Assembly (NCBI GenBank): GCA_041905795.1
Contig: JAYRKL010000004.1
Coordinates: forward strand, 1-64,000
Direction of reading: 5' to 3'
From: SHVO01 sp041905795
GTDB lineage: Bacteria > Pseudomonadota > Alphaproteobacteria > Rhodospirillales > Rhodospirillaceae
DNA: 64,000 nucleotides
Below, piece after piece: positions 26,110 to 34,472 of the stretch. Every line of letters begins with the position of its first letter. Position 1 is the stretch's first letter. The position numbers and the translations under genes were made by a program. The notes below the pieces were generated by a model that saw nothing but the letters and a program-made list of their open reading frames with translations, ran no database searches and was not told where the DNA came from.

Positions 26110-26199
26110 GGAAGGGTGGCCGAGCGGTTGAAGGCACCGGTCTTGAAAACCGGCAGGTCCGCAAGGATCTCGTGGGTTCGAATCCCACCCCTTCCGCCA
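26110..26199 (+). tRNA. tRNA-Ser(UGA): tRNA-Ser (anticodon UGA)
   Basis: A 90-nt class II tRNA. Acceptor arms GGAAGGG and CCCTTCC with discriminator G and encoded CCA. The anticodon stem CCGGT/ACCGG encloses loop CTTGAAA, giving anticodon TGA. A long variable arm (around GGTCCGCAAGGATC) and T-loop GGTTCGAATCC follow. It reads UCA-type serine codons. Confidence 0.97.
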
Positions 26200-26285
26200 T
26201 ACTCTCCGATGGCTTTTTTGGCGCTCGGCTCGGAGTGTGTGTTCTCGACCCCACTCCTCTTGCCGCGCGCGACGCGTGCCCGTCC

Positions 26286-27203
26286 CTACGCCGCGGGCGC
26301 GGGGGCCGGGGCGCTTGCTTTGGCGGCTTTGGCCAGTTCGAAGGCCTTGGTGAGCTTCTGGATGGTGGCCAACTGCAGGCTGGTGGGGTTCTCGTAGTTT
26401 TCCGCCATCTCCTCCACCTGGCGCGCCATCTGGCCGCAGATCTGCGACAGGTCCGTCTCGCCGAGATGCGTGGCGGTGCGGCTGGCGTCCTCGAGGACGG
26501 TTACCAGGATAAGGATCCGTTCCTCGAGTTCCTTGTCGATACGCTTCTCGACATAAGCCTTGAGGATATGGGCGCAGACCCACCCGAGTTTGAGGCCGTG
26601 GCTGTCCAGGCGCGCGGCCATGACATCCTTCATCGAGCCTTCCACGGCGCGGTTGAGTTCGGCGCTGGAAAGGCGCCGCCCCTCGCAGGCGTGTTTCAGG
26701 GTGTTGACCACGTCGAGCTGCCTGATCTGCGAGGGCCGCGGGTCCCCGGCGCGCCGGCGTTCCGGCCCGAGATAGTCATTGGTGACGATGAACGGCACCC
26801 GGTTGTTGGTGAGATGCGCCAGGCGCTCCATCATCTTGCCGGGCGAGACCGGCTTGATCATCACGTCGTCGGCGCCGGCGAGCAGCGCGCGCTTCACCGC
26901 CCCCTCCACATCGCCCCGCACCAGAAGGCCGATCATCAGGAACGGATTGCGGCCGATCTTGAAATGGCGGATGTCGCGGATCGCGTCGAACATCGACGGG
27001 TCGAGATCGTCGGAGGCGATCAGCAGCGCCGGCGTCTCCTCCTTCACCGCGTTGAGCAAATCGCCGATGCGCGAGAAGGTGCGCGCCCGGCGGAAGCCGC
27101 AATCGCGCAAGATCGACCGCAAGCCCTCGCGGACCTGGTCGTTGGGTTCGCCGAGATAACACTCGACGTCGCCCATGCGATCCTTGGGGAAGCCCTTGAT
27201 CAT
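26286..27203 (-). CDS. receiver-domain protein with C-terminal helical region
   Basis: A 305-residue cytoplasmic protein. Residues about 13-135 form a response-regulator receiver: acidic pair region GEPND (19-22), candidate phosphoacceptor Asp65/66 in LIASDDLD, and conserved Lys117 in VMIKP. A DYLGPERRR motif at 143-151 follows, a sequence seen in other alphaproteobacterial signalling proteins. The rest is helical with an Ala/Pro tail and no DNA-binding domain. A 61-residue gene ends 3 nt upstream, suggesting a small operon. Output is unknown. Confidence 0.78.
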   Translation of the reverse strand: MIKGFPKDRMGDVECYLGEPNDQVREGLRSILRDCGFRRARTFSRIGDLLNAVKEETPALLIASDDLDPSMFDAIRDIRHFKIGRNPFLMIGLLVRGDVEGAVKRALLAGADDVMIKPVSPGKMMERLAHLTNNRVPFIVTNDYLGPERRRAGDPRPSQIRQLDVVNTLKHACEGRRLSSAELNRAVEGSMKDVMAARLDSHGLKLGWVCAHILKAYVEKRIDKELEERILILVTVLEDASRTATHLGETDLSQICGQMARQVEEMAENYENPTSLQLATIQKLTKAFELAKAAKASAPAPAPAA

Positions 27204-27206
27204 GGC

Positions 27207-27392
27207 TCAGAGCTTGGCGCGCTCGTAGCGGATCTTGAGCGCGGCGGCCTCGTCCAGCGCCGCGCGATGCTCCACCGTCTCGCGGGCCAGAATCTTAAGC
27301 GCGGTCGCCAGGCGTACAGTCGGTGTACGCAGGGGCGGCGTACGCACGAATTTATGACGCGGCGGATGTTTCGGCTTCGGCGTGGCGGGCAT
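27207..27392 (-). CDS. hypothetical 61-residue basic protein
   Basis: A Pro/Lys/Arg-rich N-terminal half (MPATPKPKHPPRHKFVRTPP) followed by an amphipathic helix (ALKILARETVEHRAALDEAA). No family is recognised. It stops 3 nt before the receiver-protein start, so the two are probably co-translated and may act together. The ribosome-binding site is weak. Confidence 0.5.
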   Translation of the reverse strand: MPATPKPKHPPRHKFVRTPPLRTPTVRLATALKILARETVEHRAALDEAAALKIRYERAKL

Positions 27393-27581
27393 GAGTGATC
27401 TTTCGCGTCAGGTCTTCTCTGAAGGCCGCTCGATAAGGCGGCGCGTTCCCGGCATTGTGAGTCGGATTGGCCCGCCGGGGAAGGCCAAGAATATGCCCCG
27501 CCGCGCCGGGGACCGGTAAAAAACCTCTTGGCGGGAGGGCCGCTTCCCCGGCTGGGGCAGGCGTCCCGACCTGTCCCGAGG

Positions 27582-27610
27582 CTGGCATCCGCCCCCGTGA
27601 CGGCTATACT
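27582..27610 (+). promoter_or_regulatory. promoter of the M20 peptidase gene
   Basis: CTGGCA (27582-27587), a 17-nt spacer and TATACT (27605-27610), followed by a duplicated 14-mer (CATAAACTTGGCCT and CATAAACCTGGGGA, 27616-27643) that includes the ribosome-binding site. Confidence 0.55.
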
Positions 27611-27652
27611 TGCCCCATAAACTTGGCCTCATAAACCTGGGGAGATCGGATC

Positions 27653-28945
27653 ATGAAACTGACCGCCTGTTCCGTTGTCACAATCCTCGCCGGCCTTGGC
27701 GCCGGCGTCCCGGCCGCGTTCGCCGCCGACGCCACCGCCGACGCGGCGCGGGTTGTCGCCAGCCCGGCCTTCAAAACCGCGGCGGCCAACATCGAGAACG
27801 AGTATCAGCGCATCGTCGACGAGGGCATCAAACTCACCGAGATCCCCGCCCCGCCCTTCAAGGAAGAAAAGCGCGGCAAGGAGTTCGCCGCCATGGTCAA
27901 GGCGGCGGGCCTTGCCGACGTCAAGATCGATCCCGAAGGCAACGTCATCGCCCTGCGCAAAGGCACCAAGGGCGACGGAAAATTCGTGGTGGTGTCGGCG
28001 CATCTCGACACCGTGTTCCCCGAAGGCACCGACGTGAAGGTCAAGCGCCAGGGCACCAAACTCATGTCGCCCGGCATCGGCGACGACACCTTCAGCCTGG
28101 CGGTGCTGCTCGGCCAGATCCGCGCCATGCAGGCGGCGAATATCAAGACCCGCGACGACATCCTGTTCGTCGGCACCGTCGGCGAGGAAGGCCCGGGCGA
28201 CCTGCGCGGCGTGCGCTACCTGTTCACCAAGGGCGAGTACAAAAGCAAGGTCAAGGCGTTCTTCTCGATCGAAGCCGGCGATGTCGCCACCATCACCAAC
28301 GGCGGCGTCGGTTCGCGGCGCTACCGCGTCACCTTCAAGGGCCCGGGCGGCCACAGCTACGGCGCCTTCGGCCTGGTGAACCCCATGTACGCCCTGTCCC
28401 AGGCCGCCACCGAGTTCTCGCGCCTGCAGGTGCCGACCTCGCCCAAGACCACCTACGGCATCGGGGTCATCGGCGGCGGCACCTCGGTCAATTCCATCCC
28501 GCTCGAAGTCTGGATGGAAGTCGACATGCGTTCCGAGTCCGTCAACGAACTCAAGCGCGTCGAGGAACGCATGATGAGCATCGTGCAGGCCGCGGCCGAC
28601 TCCGAGAACTTCAACCGCTCCACCAAGGAAGGCCGCATCACGGTGGACTCCAAGCTGATCGGCGACCGTCCCGCCGGCAACACCGACGCCAAGGCCGAAC
28701 TGGTGCAGCAGGCAGCCGCGGCCATCGCCGCCAGCGGCTACAAGGTCGACTACCAGTGGAGTTCCACGGATTCCAACATCCCCATGAACCTGGGCGTGCC
28801 GGCTATCACCATCGGCCGGGCCGCGCCCGGCAAGGGCGGCCGCGCGCACTCGCTCGATGAATGGGTGGATGTGGAAAAAGCCCCGATGGTGAAGGCCGCC
28901 GCCACCGGCCTCGCCATCATCCTCACGGCGACCGGGATGGAATAG
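27653..28945 (+). CDS. exported M20 family metallopeptidase
   Basis: A 430-residue protein with a signal peptide (residues 1-24, ending AAFA) and an M20/M28-like di-zinc peptidase fold. Metal-site motifs are VVSAHLDTVFP, GIGDDTFS, GTVGEEGPGDLRG and, near the end, RAHSLDEW. An inserted dimerisation domain contains GGHSYGAFG. It probably hydrolyses peptides or aminoacyl compounds in the periplasm. GGGGAG lies 8 nt before the ATG. The TAG stop is formed by the first bases of repeat copy 3. Confidence 0.9.
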   Translation: MKLTACSVVTILAGLGAGVPAAFAADATADAARVVASPAFKTAAANIENEYQRIVDEGIKLTEIPAPPFKEEKRGKEFAAMVKAAGLADVKIDPEGNVIALRKGTKGDGKFVVVSAHLDTVFPEGTDVKVKRQGTKLMSPGIGDDTFSLAVLLGQIRAMQAANIKTRDDILFVGTVGEEGPGDLRGVRYLFTKGEYKSKVKAFFSIEAGDVATITNGGVGSRRYRVTFKGPGGHSYGAFGLVNPMYALSQAATEFSRLQVPTSPKTTYGIGVIGGGTSVNSIPLEVWMEVDMRSESVNELKRVEERMMSIVQAAADSENFNRSTKEGRITVDSKLIGDRPAGNTDAKAELVQQAAAAIAASGYKVDYQWSSTDSNIPMNLGVPAITIGRAAPGKGGRAHSLDEWVDVEKAPMVKAAATGLAIILTATGME

Positions 28946-29048
28946 AGCATCGTGCGGAAAAGTGGGTACCGGTTTTCCGCAGAAACGATGCGACCAAACA
29001 ATACGTTAGAGTCTCGTGCGTGAGTCTTAAATCACGCACGAGACTCTA
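28943..29048. repeat. double-hairpin MITE-like element, copy 3 (diverged, inverted)
   Basis: A 106-bp relative of copies 1 and 2 in reverse orientation. It keeps TAGAGCAT and CTCTA ends and the spacer GCGACCAAAC, while its two stems differ with compensating changes. The second stem is 18 bp (29006-29023 with 29032-29049). It supplies the M20 stop codon at one end and, on the other strand, the last codons and stop of the TPR protein gene. Confidence 0.75.
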
Positions 29049-30754
29049 ACCCTGAGCGCTTCCCCAACCGCGGCGATCACCGACTCCCAGTCCCCGAACC
29101 GGGGCTGATGGAACACGCGGGCGCTTTGGTACCAGGGTGAGTCCGTCCGGCTCACCGGGAAGCGCCAGCAGCCGTAAGCCCGGTTGAGGATCCACACCGG
29201 CTTGCCCAGGCCGCCGGCGAGGTGCACGACCGAGGTGTCGCAGGAGATCACCAGGTCGAGATTGGCCACCAGGGCGGCGGTGTCGTCGAAGTCGTGGATG
29301 TCGCCGGTGAGGTCGACGATCTCGGGTCCGCCCCAGCCGGCGGCCCTGAGCGCGGACACATCGGCGGCCGGTTCGCCCTTCTGCAGGCTGAACCAGGCGA
29401 CGCCGGGAATGTCATGAAGCGGCGCGAACGCCGCCAACGGCAACGCGCGCACGGCGGCGATGGACAAGGTCGAGGACAATCCCGTCTGTGGGCTGCCGGC
29501 CCATACCACGCCGACCTTCAGCCGCTGCCCGGCATGGGGCCCGGCATGGGGATTGACGCGCGCGGCCCAGGCCGCGGTCTTGTCCGGGTCGGCCCGCAGG
29601 TAAGACGCGGCCGGGATCGTGTCGGCGGTGACACCCAGCGCCAGCGGCAGGCTGAGCAGCGGGATATGGACATCGGCGGCCGGGTGCGGCTGGTCCTTAT
29701 CGTAGACGTCGACGCCCGGAAGCCGCGCCAGCAGGCACATCAACGATTTCGGCACCTTGAGCCGCACCTCGGCGCCGAGGCGCGCCAGCGCCGGCACGAA
29801 ACGGCTGAAATGCAGGATGTCGCCCAGCCCCTGCTCGCCCAGGACCAGGATGGATTTGCCCGCGAGCGGCGCGCGGCCGTCCCAGCGCGGCTCCAAAACG
29901 CCGTCCAGGATCGGCGCCAGTTCCGGCGTGGCGAGGCGCGCCTCATACAGCGGCCAGGCCTCCGCGAAACGCCCCAAGGCAAACAGGCAGAGCGCGGCAT
30001 TGACGCGCACATGGGGAAAACCCGGGTCCCGCGCGGCGGCCTCTGCGTAATCGGCCAACGCCGCGTCGAACTGATTGGCGTAGCGGTACAGGTTGCCGCG
30101 GTTGTTGAGGGCCTGCACATGGCCGGGCGCGATCTCGAGGGCCGACGTGTAGCCGGCGATGGCGGCGGCAATCTCACCCATCCCGCCCAAGGCATGGGCG
30201 CGGTTGAAATGCGCCTCGAACTTGCGGGGATCGAGCGCCAGCGCGCGCGTGGCGCAGGTCACGGCCTCGGCAAGGTCGCCGCTGTCCTCCAGCAGTGTGC
30301 CGCGGGTGACATGGGCGTCGACATAGCCGGGATTGAGAACCAGCGCGCGGTCGAAGGCCGCCAACGCCGCGTCACCGCGCCCGAGCGCCATCAGCGCCTT
30401 GCCGCGGTTGTAGTGCGCCTCCGCCTGCCCCGGCGCGAGCTTGACGGCGCGGTCGAGGTCCTCGAGCGCGGCCCGAGCATCGCCGAGGGCGAGATAGGCC
30501 GCCGCGCGATTGCTGAAGGCGGCCTGCTGCGTGGCGTCCGCCTTGATCGCCTTGGTGATCAATTCGACCGCGCGGGCCGGATCGTTCTTCTGCAGCGCCG
30601 CGACCCCGGACAGATGCAGCGCGTCAAAATGCTTGGGCGCCAGCACCAGCACCTGGGCGTAAAGCGCCGCCGCCGCGTCCACGTTGCCGGCGTTATGGGC
30701 CGAGAACCCGCGCTGGAACAGCTGCCGGACGAGGTTGGGATTTTGCAGCGTCAT
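29027..30754 (-). CDS. TPR-repeat protein with C-terminal glycosyltransferase-like domain
   Basis: A 575-residue protein. The first about 270 residues are tandem tetratricopeptide repeats (for example AHYNRGKALMALGRGDAALA). The remainder resembles the heptosyltransferase/OGT-like GT-B fold: ILVLGEQGLGDILHFSRF, VGVVWAGSP, ISCDTSVVHLAGGLGKPVW. Likely role is protein or glycan glycosylation (inference). I start at ATG 30754; ATG 30814 is possible. The final residues (RVSCVI) and the stop lie inside repeat copy 3, so the original C-terminus has probably been replaced. Confidence 0.85.
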   Translation of the reverse strand: MTLQNPNLVRQLFQRGFSAHNAGNVDAAAALYAQVLVLAPKHFDALHLSGVAALQKNDPARAVELITKAIKADATQQAAFSNRAAAYLALGDARAALEDLDRAVKLAPGQAEAHYNRGKALMALGRGDAALAAFDRALVLNPGYVDAHVTRGTLLEDSGDLAEAVTCATRALALDPRKFEAHFNRAHALGGMGEIAAAIAGYTSALEIAPGHVQALNNRGNLYRYANQFDAALADYAEAAARDPGFPHVRVNAALCLFALGRFAEAWPLYEARLATPELAPILDGVLEPRWDGRAPLAGKSILVLGEQGLGDILHFSRFVPALARLGAEVRLKVPKSLMCLLARLPGVDVYDKDQPHPAADVHIPLLSLPLALGVTADTIPAASYLRADPDKTAAWAARVNPHAGPHAGQRLKVGVVWAGSPQTGLSSTLSIAAVRALPLAAFAPLHDIPGVAWFSLQKGEPAADVSALRAAGWGGPEIVDLTGDIHDFDDTAALVANLDLVISCDTSVVHLAGGLGKPVWILNRAYGCWRFPVSRTDSPWYQSARVFHQPRFGDWESVIAAVGEALRVRVSCVI

Positions 30755-30833
30755 GCTCTTTGAAGTCCGAAGCGGAGGTTGGCGATCCGGGAAACTCTTC
30801 CCGCGGTCTTTCAACCCGTCAAATCCCGCGCGC

Positions 30834-31424
30834 CTAGGATACGGCGGGGTGCTCCTTGCGCGGCCACATCCGGGCCAGGAGGCCGTCCTTCATCACGAAC
30901 TGGTGATAGAGCGCCGCGCCGACATGCAGGACCAGCAATCCGTACAGGAAATACTGAAGGTTGTTATGCACGTTCTGGAAGGCGGCCGAGGTCTTGATGC
31001 TGCGCCCCACCACATTGGGCAGGTCGAACAGGCCGAAGACGGTGATCGGCCGGCCGCGCGCGGCGAGCCCCACATACCCGGTGACCGGCAGCGCGAACAG
31101 GATCAGGTACAGCGTGAAATGCGTCAGCGCCGCCGCGATTTTCTGGCTTTTGGGCGTCGCGGCCGGCAACGGCGGCGCCGGATGGGTCAGGCGCCACACC
31201 ACCCGCACCAGCGCCAGCACAAAGATTGTAACACCGAGCGACTGATGCACCGCCAGAGTGGCCTGGGTCACTTCCGCTGAATCGGCGTAACCCGAGACCA
31301 GTCCAAACACCGCCGACAGCACAACGCATAGGGCAATGGCCCAGTGCAGGAAAATGGCCACGGGTCCGAATTTTTCCCCCGTATTGCCGTCCGCTCGCGC
31401 CGATTTTTCTTCCGCCACAGCCAT
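30834..31424 (-). CDS. cytochrome b561
   Basis: A 196-residue di-heme membrane cytochrome with four helices and the ligand histidines of the bacterial b561 family: FLHWAIALCVV, VHQSLGVTIFVLALVRVVWR, and VHNNLQYFLYGLLVLHVGAALYH split over helices three and four. The family moves electrons from quinol or to superoxide/periplasmic carriers. Start ATG 31424 has AGGAAGG at 9 nt; the frame to 31478 is unsupported. It is divergent from the multi-heme cytochrome gene 47 nt away, which suggests a shared control region and electron partner. Confidence 0.92.
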   Translation of the reverse strand: MAVAEEKSARADGNTGEKFGPVAIFLHWAIALCVVLSAVFGLVSGYADSAEVTQATLAVHQSLGVTIFVLALVRVVWRLTHPAPPLPAATPKSQKIAAALTHFTLYLILFALPVTGYVGLAARGRPITVFGLFDLPNVVGRSIKTSAAFQNVHNNLQYFLYGLLVLHVGAALYHQFVMKDGLLARMWPRKEHPAVS

Positions 31425-31471
31425 ATTCGGGTACCTTCCTCGCCGCTGACGATAATCGCCGGGAGTGCAAA

Positions 31472-32455
31472 GTGTCATCTGGAATTTCGCGTATTATGGG
31501 TGTTCTGGCGGTTTCGACCGCGCTTGTGGCCGCCACCGGCGCCGCCGCCGCGCCGCCGGACTGGTCCAAGGTGAAGGCCAAGAATGTCTGGGTGTTCTAC
31601 CCCGCCCAGGTGGCATGGGAGCGCCTGATGACCCCCGGCCGTCACTCCGGCCGCAGCAAGTTCATCGCCGGCAAGAACTGTTTCTCCTGCCACGGCAATA
31701 TTGATGAGGACCCGCTCGGCTCGAGCCTGGTGCACGCCGAGAAGGATATCGAGCCGACACCGATCCCCGGCAAGCCCGGCGCTATCAAAATGGCGGTGAA
31801 GACGGCGCACGACGCCGACACCTTCTATACACGCCTGGAGTTCGAACTGGGCGATCAGCCCAACGCCGGACAGGACAAGGACTGGGAAACCAAGGTCACC
31901 ATGATGCTGGACGACGGCACGGTGTCCGAGATGACCCGCGCCGGCTGCTGGTCGGTCTGCCATGACGACGTCGAGAGCATGAACAAGGGCCAGGAAGGCG
32001 TGACCAAATACATCTTCGCCTCGCGCGTGCCCGGCGAAGGCGCCACCATCGCCATAAAGCCCGAGGAGGAACTCGCCAAGATGCGGGCCGAGGGCAACTA
32101 TCTCGAATACTGGCAGGCGCGCATCAATCCCGGCAAGAAGACCACCGCCTTGGACGGCATCATCCTGGAAAAGCGCACCGAGAACGCCAAACCCACCGTC
32201 GCCGTCTCATCGAGCACGGTCAAGGGCGTGACCACGGTCACGTTCAGCCGCAAGATGAAGGTCGACGGGCTGCATAAGGCCATCGTCCCCGGCAAGACCT
32301 ACAGCCTGGGATTTGCCATCCACGGCGGCAACACCTCGCACCGCTTCCACTACGTATCCTTCGAGCGCTCGATGGTGCTCGACCAGGGCGAGGCGGATTT
32401 CATCGCGGAGAAGGCAGCGGCCCCTGCTCCTGCTCCCGCGCCGGCGGCGAAATAG
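31472..32455 (+). CDS. exported c-type cytochrome with ethylbenzene-dehydrogenase-type heme domain
   Basis: A 327-residue periplasmic protein with a signal peptide (residues 1-27). One standard heme-c site, CFSCH (Cys70-His74), is followed by a domain like the heme-b gamma subunit of DMSO-reductase-type dehydrogenases (EB_dh). This includes GCWSVCHDDVESM, a CX3CH motif (Cys159, Cys163, His164). The tail is Ala/Pro rich. Start GTG 31472 has GGAG at 7 nt. It is probably an electron carrier working with the divergent cytochrome b561. No molybdoenzyme gene is in the window. Confidence 0.83.
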   Translation: MSSGISRIMGVLAVSTALVAATGAAAAPPDWSKVKAKNVWVFYPAQVAWERLMTPGRHSGRSKFIAGKNCFSCHGNIDEDPLGSSLVHAEKDIEPTPIPGKPGAIKMAVKTAHDADTFYTRLEFELGDQPNAGQDKDWETKVTMMLDDGTVSEMTRAGCWSVCHDDVESMNKGQEGVTKYIFASRVPGEGATIAIKPEEELAKMRAEGNYLEYWQARINPGKKTTALDGIILEKRTENAKPTVAVSSSTVKGVTTVTFSRKMKVDGLHKAIVPGKTYSLGFAIHGGNTSHRFHYVSFERSMVLDQGEADFIAEKAAAPAPAPAPAAK

Positions 32456-32476
32456 GCGGACACCGGAGCCGGGGCG

Positions 32477-33166
32477 ATGGATTTCGCGCCCTTCGATCAG
32501 CGTCACTATCCCGTGCTGTCGGTCGAGGATGGCTACGGCGAGTGGGCCGCAACCTATGAGGCCACCGTCCTCGATCTCAGGGACATCCGCCTGCTCAAGC
32601 GCCTCGGCGTCGATTGGGCCGGCGCGCGGCGGGCCGTCGATCTCGCCTGCGGTACCGGCAGGACCGGCGCCTGGCTCAAGTCCCAGGGTGTGGGCGCCCT
32701 CGACGGCATCGACCTCACCGGTCCCATGCTGGACAAGGCCCGCGCCCGCGGAATTTACGCCACCCTGAAACAGGGCGATCTCGGCGCCAGCGGCTTCGAC
32801 GGCGGCGCTTACGACCTCGTCACCGAGAACCTGGCGCAGGAGCATCTGCCGTCCCTCACCCCGCTCTACACCGAAGCCGCGCGCCTGCTGCGCGCCGGCG
32901 GGCGGTTTATCTGCGTGGGCTATCATCCGTTCTTCCTGATGCAGGGCATTCCCACCCATTTCGACCGCGCCGGCGGCGGCTCGGTCACCATCAAGAACCA
33001 TGTGCACCTGATGAGCGATCATGTGCACGCCGCCACCACCGCCGGCTTCACGCTGGCGGAAATGGAAGAAAGCCTGGTCGACGACGATTGGGTGGCCTTG
33101 AAGCCAAAGTGGGAAGTCTGGCGTCACCGGCCGGTGAGCTTCGCCCTGGTGTGGGTCAGGACCTGA
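32477..33166 (+). CDS. class I SAM-dependent methyltransferase
   Basis: A 229-residue cytoplasmic protein with motif I VDLACGTGRTGAWL, motif II region LDGIDLTGPMLDKAR and motif post-I/III DLVTENLAQEHL. SAM fold is clear, substrate is not. It follows the cytochrome gene after 21 nt and has GGAG at about 9 nt. It ends exactly against the convergent Sel1 gene with no bases between stops. Confidence 0.87.
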   Translation: MDFAPFDQRHYPVLSVEDGYGEWAATYEATVLDLRDIRLLKRLGVDWAGARRAVDLACGTGRTGAWLKSQGVGALDGIDLTGPMLDKARARGIYATLKQGDLGASGFDGGAYDLVTENLAQEHLPSLTPLYTEAARLLRAGGRFICVGYHPFFLMQGIPTHFDRAGGGSVTIKNHVHLMSDHVHAATTAGFTLAEMEESLVDDDWVALKPKWEVWRHRPVSFALVWVRT

Positions 33167-33766
33167 CTATTTCGCCTTCGCCGGAGTCCAGTCCCGGACC
33201 CGCCGCTCGCCTTCGGCGGCCTCCACCGGCGTCATGTCCCGGGTGAGAAAGCGGCGCATATCCTCGGCGTCGTCGCGTTTATCCTCGTCACCCGGCGCAT
33301 AGGCCGCGATCGCCAGGGTCACCCACTTATAGGCCTCGGCCTTGTCCTTCTCGATGCCGCGCCCCTGGGCGTACATGGTGGCAAGATTGAACTGCGCGGG
33401 TGCGAAGTTCTTCTCGGCTGCCTGGTGATAGAGCTGCACCGCCATGCGGTCGCTGGCGGCGATGCCCTGGCCGCGCATGTACATGAGGCCGAGGTTGTTG
33501 AGCGCGAAGACGTCACCCTGGTCGGCGGCCTTGCGGTACCAGACCAGCGCCTCGGCATAGCTCTGCGCCACGCCCTCGCCGTTGGCATGGAGCACGCCGA
33601 TATTGACCTGGGCGTCGGGATTGCCGGCGTCGGCCAGCGGTTGCCATAACTTGAGGGCGGTCTTGGGGTCGCCGCGGTTATAGGCGGCGATGCCGTCTTC
33701 CAAGGGCCCCGCCGCAGCGCCGGTCGCGATCACGACCAGCGCTGCGATGAGCGATAAAGCCCTCAC
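33167..33766 (-). CDS. exported Sel1-repeat protein
   Basis: A 199-residue protein with a signal peptide (residues 1-19) and three or four Sel1-like repeats (for example ALVWYRKAADQGDVFALNN and LYHQAAEKNFAPAQFNLA). Such repeats are protein-interaction scaffolds. Start GTG 33766 lies 1 nt after the stop of the FKBP gene, so the two are coupled. No enzymatic domain. Confidence 0.87.
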   Translation of the reverse strand: MRALSLIAALVVIATGAAAGPLEDGIAAYNRGDPKTALKLWQPLADAGNPDAQVNIGVLHANGEGVAQSYAEALVWYRKAADQGDVFALNNLGLMYMRGQGIAASDRMAVQLYHQAAEKNFAPAQFNLATMYAQGRGIEKDKAEAYKWVTLAIAAYAPGDEDKRDDAEDMRRFLTRDMTPVEAAEGERRVRDWTPAKAK

Positions 33767-33767
33767 C

Positions 33768-34292
33768 CTACTGAGCAGGCGTGGGGGCTTTCAGGAGTTC
33801 AACCTTGAACAGCAGCACCGAACCGGCCGGGATCGGGCCGACGTTGCGGCTGCCGTAGCCGAGGCCGGGCGGAATGGCGAAATTCCAGATCTCGCCGACC
33901 TTCATCATCGGCACGCCTTCCTGCCAGCCGCGGATCACGTTCGACAGCGGGAACGTCGCCGGATCGTTGCGCGCGTAGGAACTGTCGAACACCGTGCCGT
34001 CGATCAGCTTGCCTTCGTAATGCACGGTGACTTCGCTGCCTTCCGCAGGTTTCACGGCCGCCGGATCGGTCGCGGCCTTCTCGACGCTGTACTGCAGGCC
34101 GCTCTCGGTGGCCTTCCAGCCGGGCTTCTTCAGGTTATCGGCGAGGAAGGTGTCATTGGGATCGGCGGGGGCGGTCGGCACAGCGGTCACGGCAGGTTCC
34201 TCTGCGGGGGGTGTGGGCTTACGCCCTACCATCACAAAGGCGATGACCGCAACCACGACCACCAGCGCGCCAATGATCCACCACTGTTTCAT
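33768..34292 (-). CDS. FKBP-type peptidyl-prolyl isomerase, membrane-anchored
   Basis: A 174-residue protein with an N-terminal membrane helix (IIGALVVVVAVIAFVMV) not followed by an obvious cleavage site, a Pro-rich linker and one FKBP domain (GLQYSVE, VTVHYEGKLIDGTVFDSSY, GYGSRNVGPIPAGSVLLF). It folds proteins in the envelope. It is a paralogue of the protein at 8789-9274, sharing GW[RQ]E..PMM[RK].GE.W.F. Upstream of and coupled to the Sel1 gene. Confidence 0.92.
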   Translation of the reverse strand: MKQWWIIGALVVVVAVIAFVMVGRKPTPPAEEPAVTAVPTAPADPNDTFLADNLKKPGWKATESGLQYSVEKAATDPAAVKPAEGSEVTVHYEGKLIDGTVFDSSYARNDPATFPLSNVIRGWQEGVPMMKVGEIWNFAIPPGLGYGSRNVGPIPAGSVLLFKVELLKAPTPAQ

Positions 34293-34421
34293 GTCCGAGA
34301 TCCTTCGTTAGAGTATGCGCGCGCGAGTGTGCGCGAGGCGTCGTCCGCACGTATCGCGCGCTTGTGTGTGCGGCGCATGGTAGGGAAAAGCCCCCATCAC
34401 GGCAACTCAAGCTTTTAAAAT

Positions 34422-34457
34422 GAAACCCCGGCTGCGCCATTGCGCAGCCGGGGTTTC
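34422..34457 (-). terminator. strong rho-independent terminator of the MBL gene
   Basis: A perfect 16-bp stem (GAAACCCCGGCTGCGC and its complement) with a four-base loop, 15 nt after the stop at 34473. On the minus strand the stem ends in TTTC and is followed by ATTTTAAAA. It may also act against plus-strand read-through. Confidence 0.88.
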
Positions 34458-34472
34458 ACGGCGTTTATGTGC

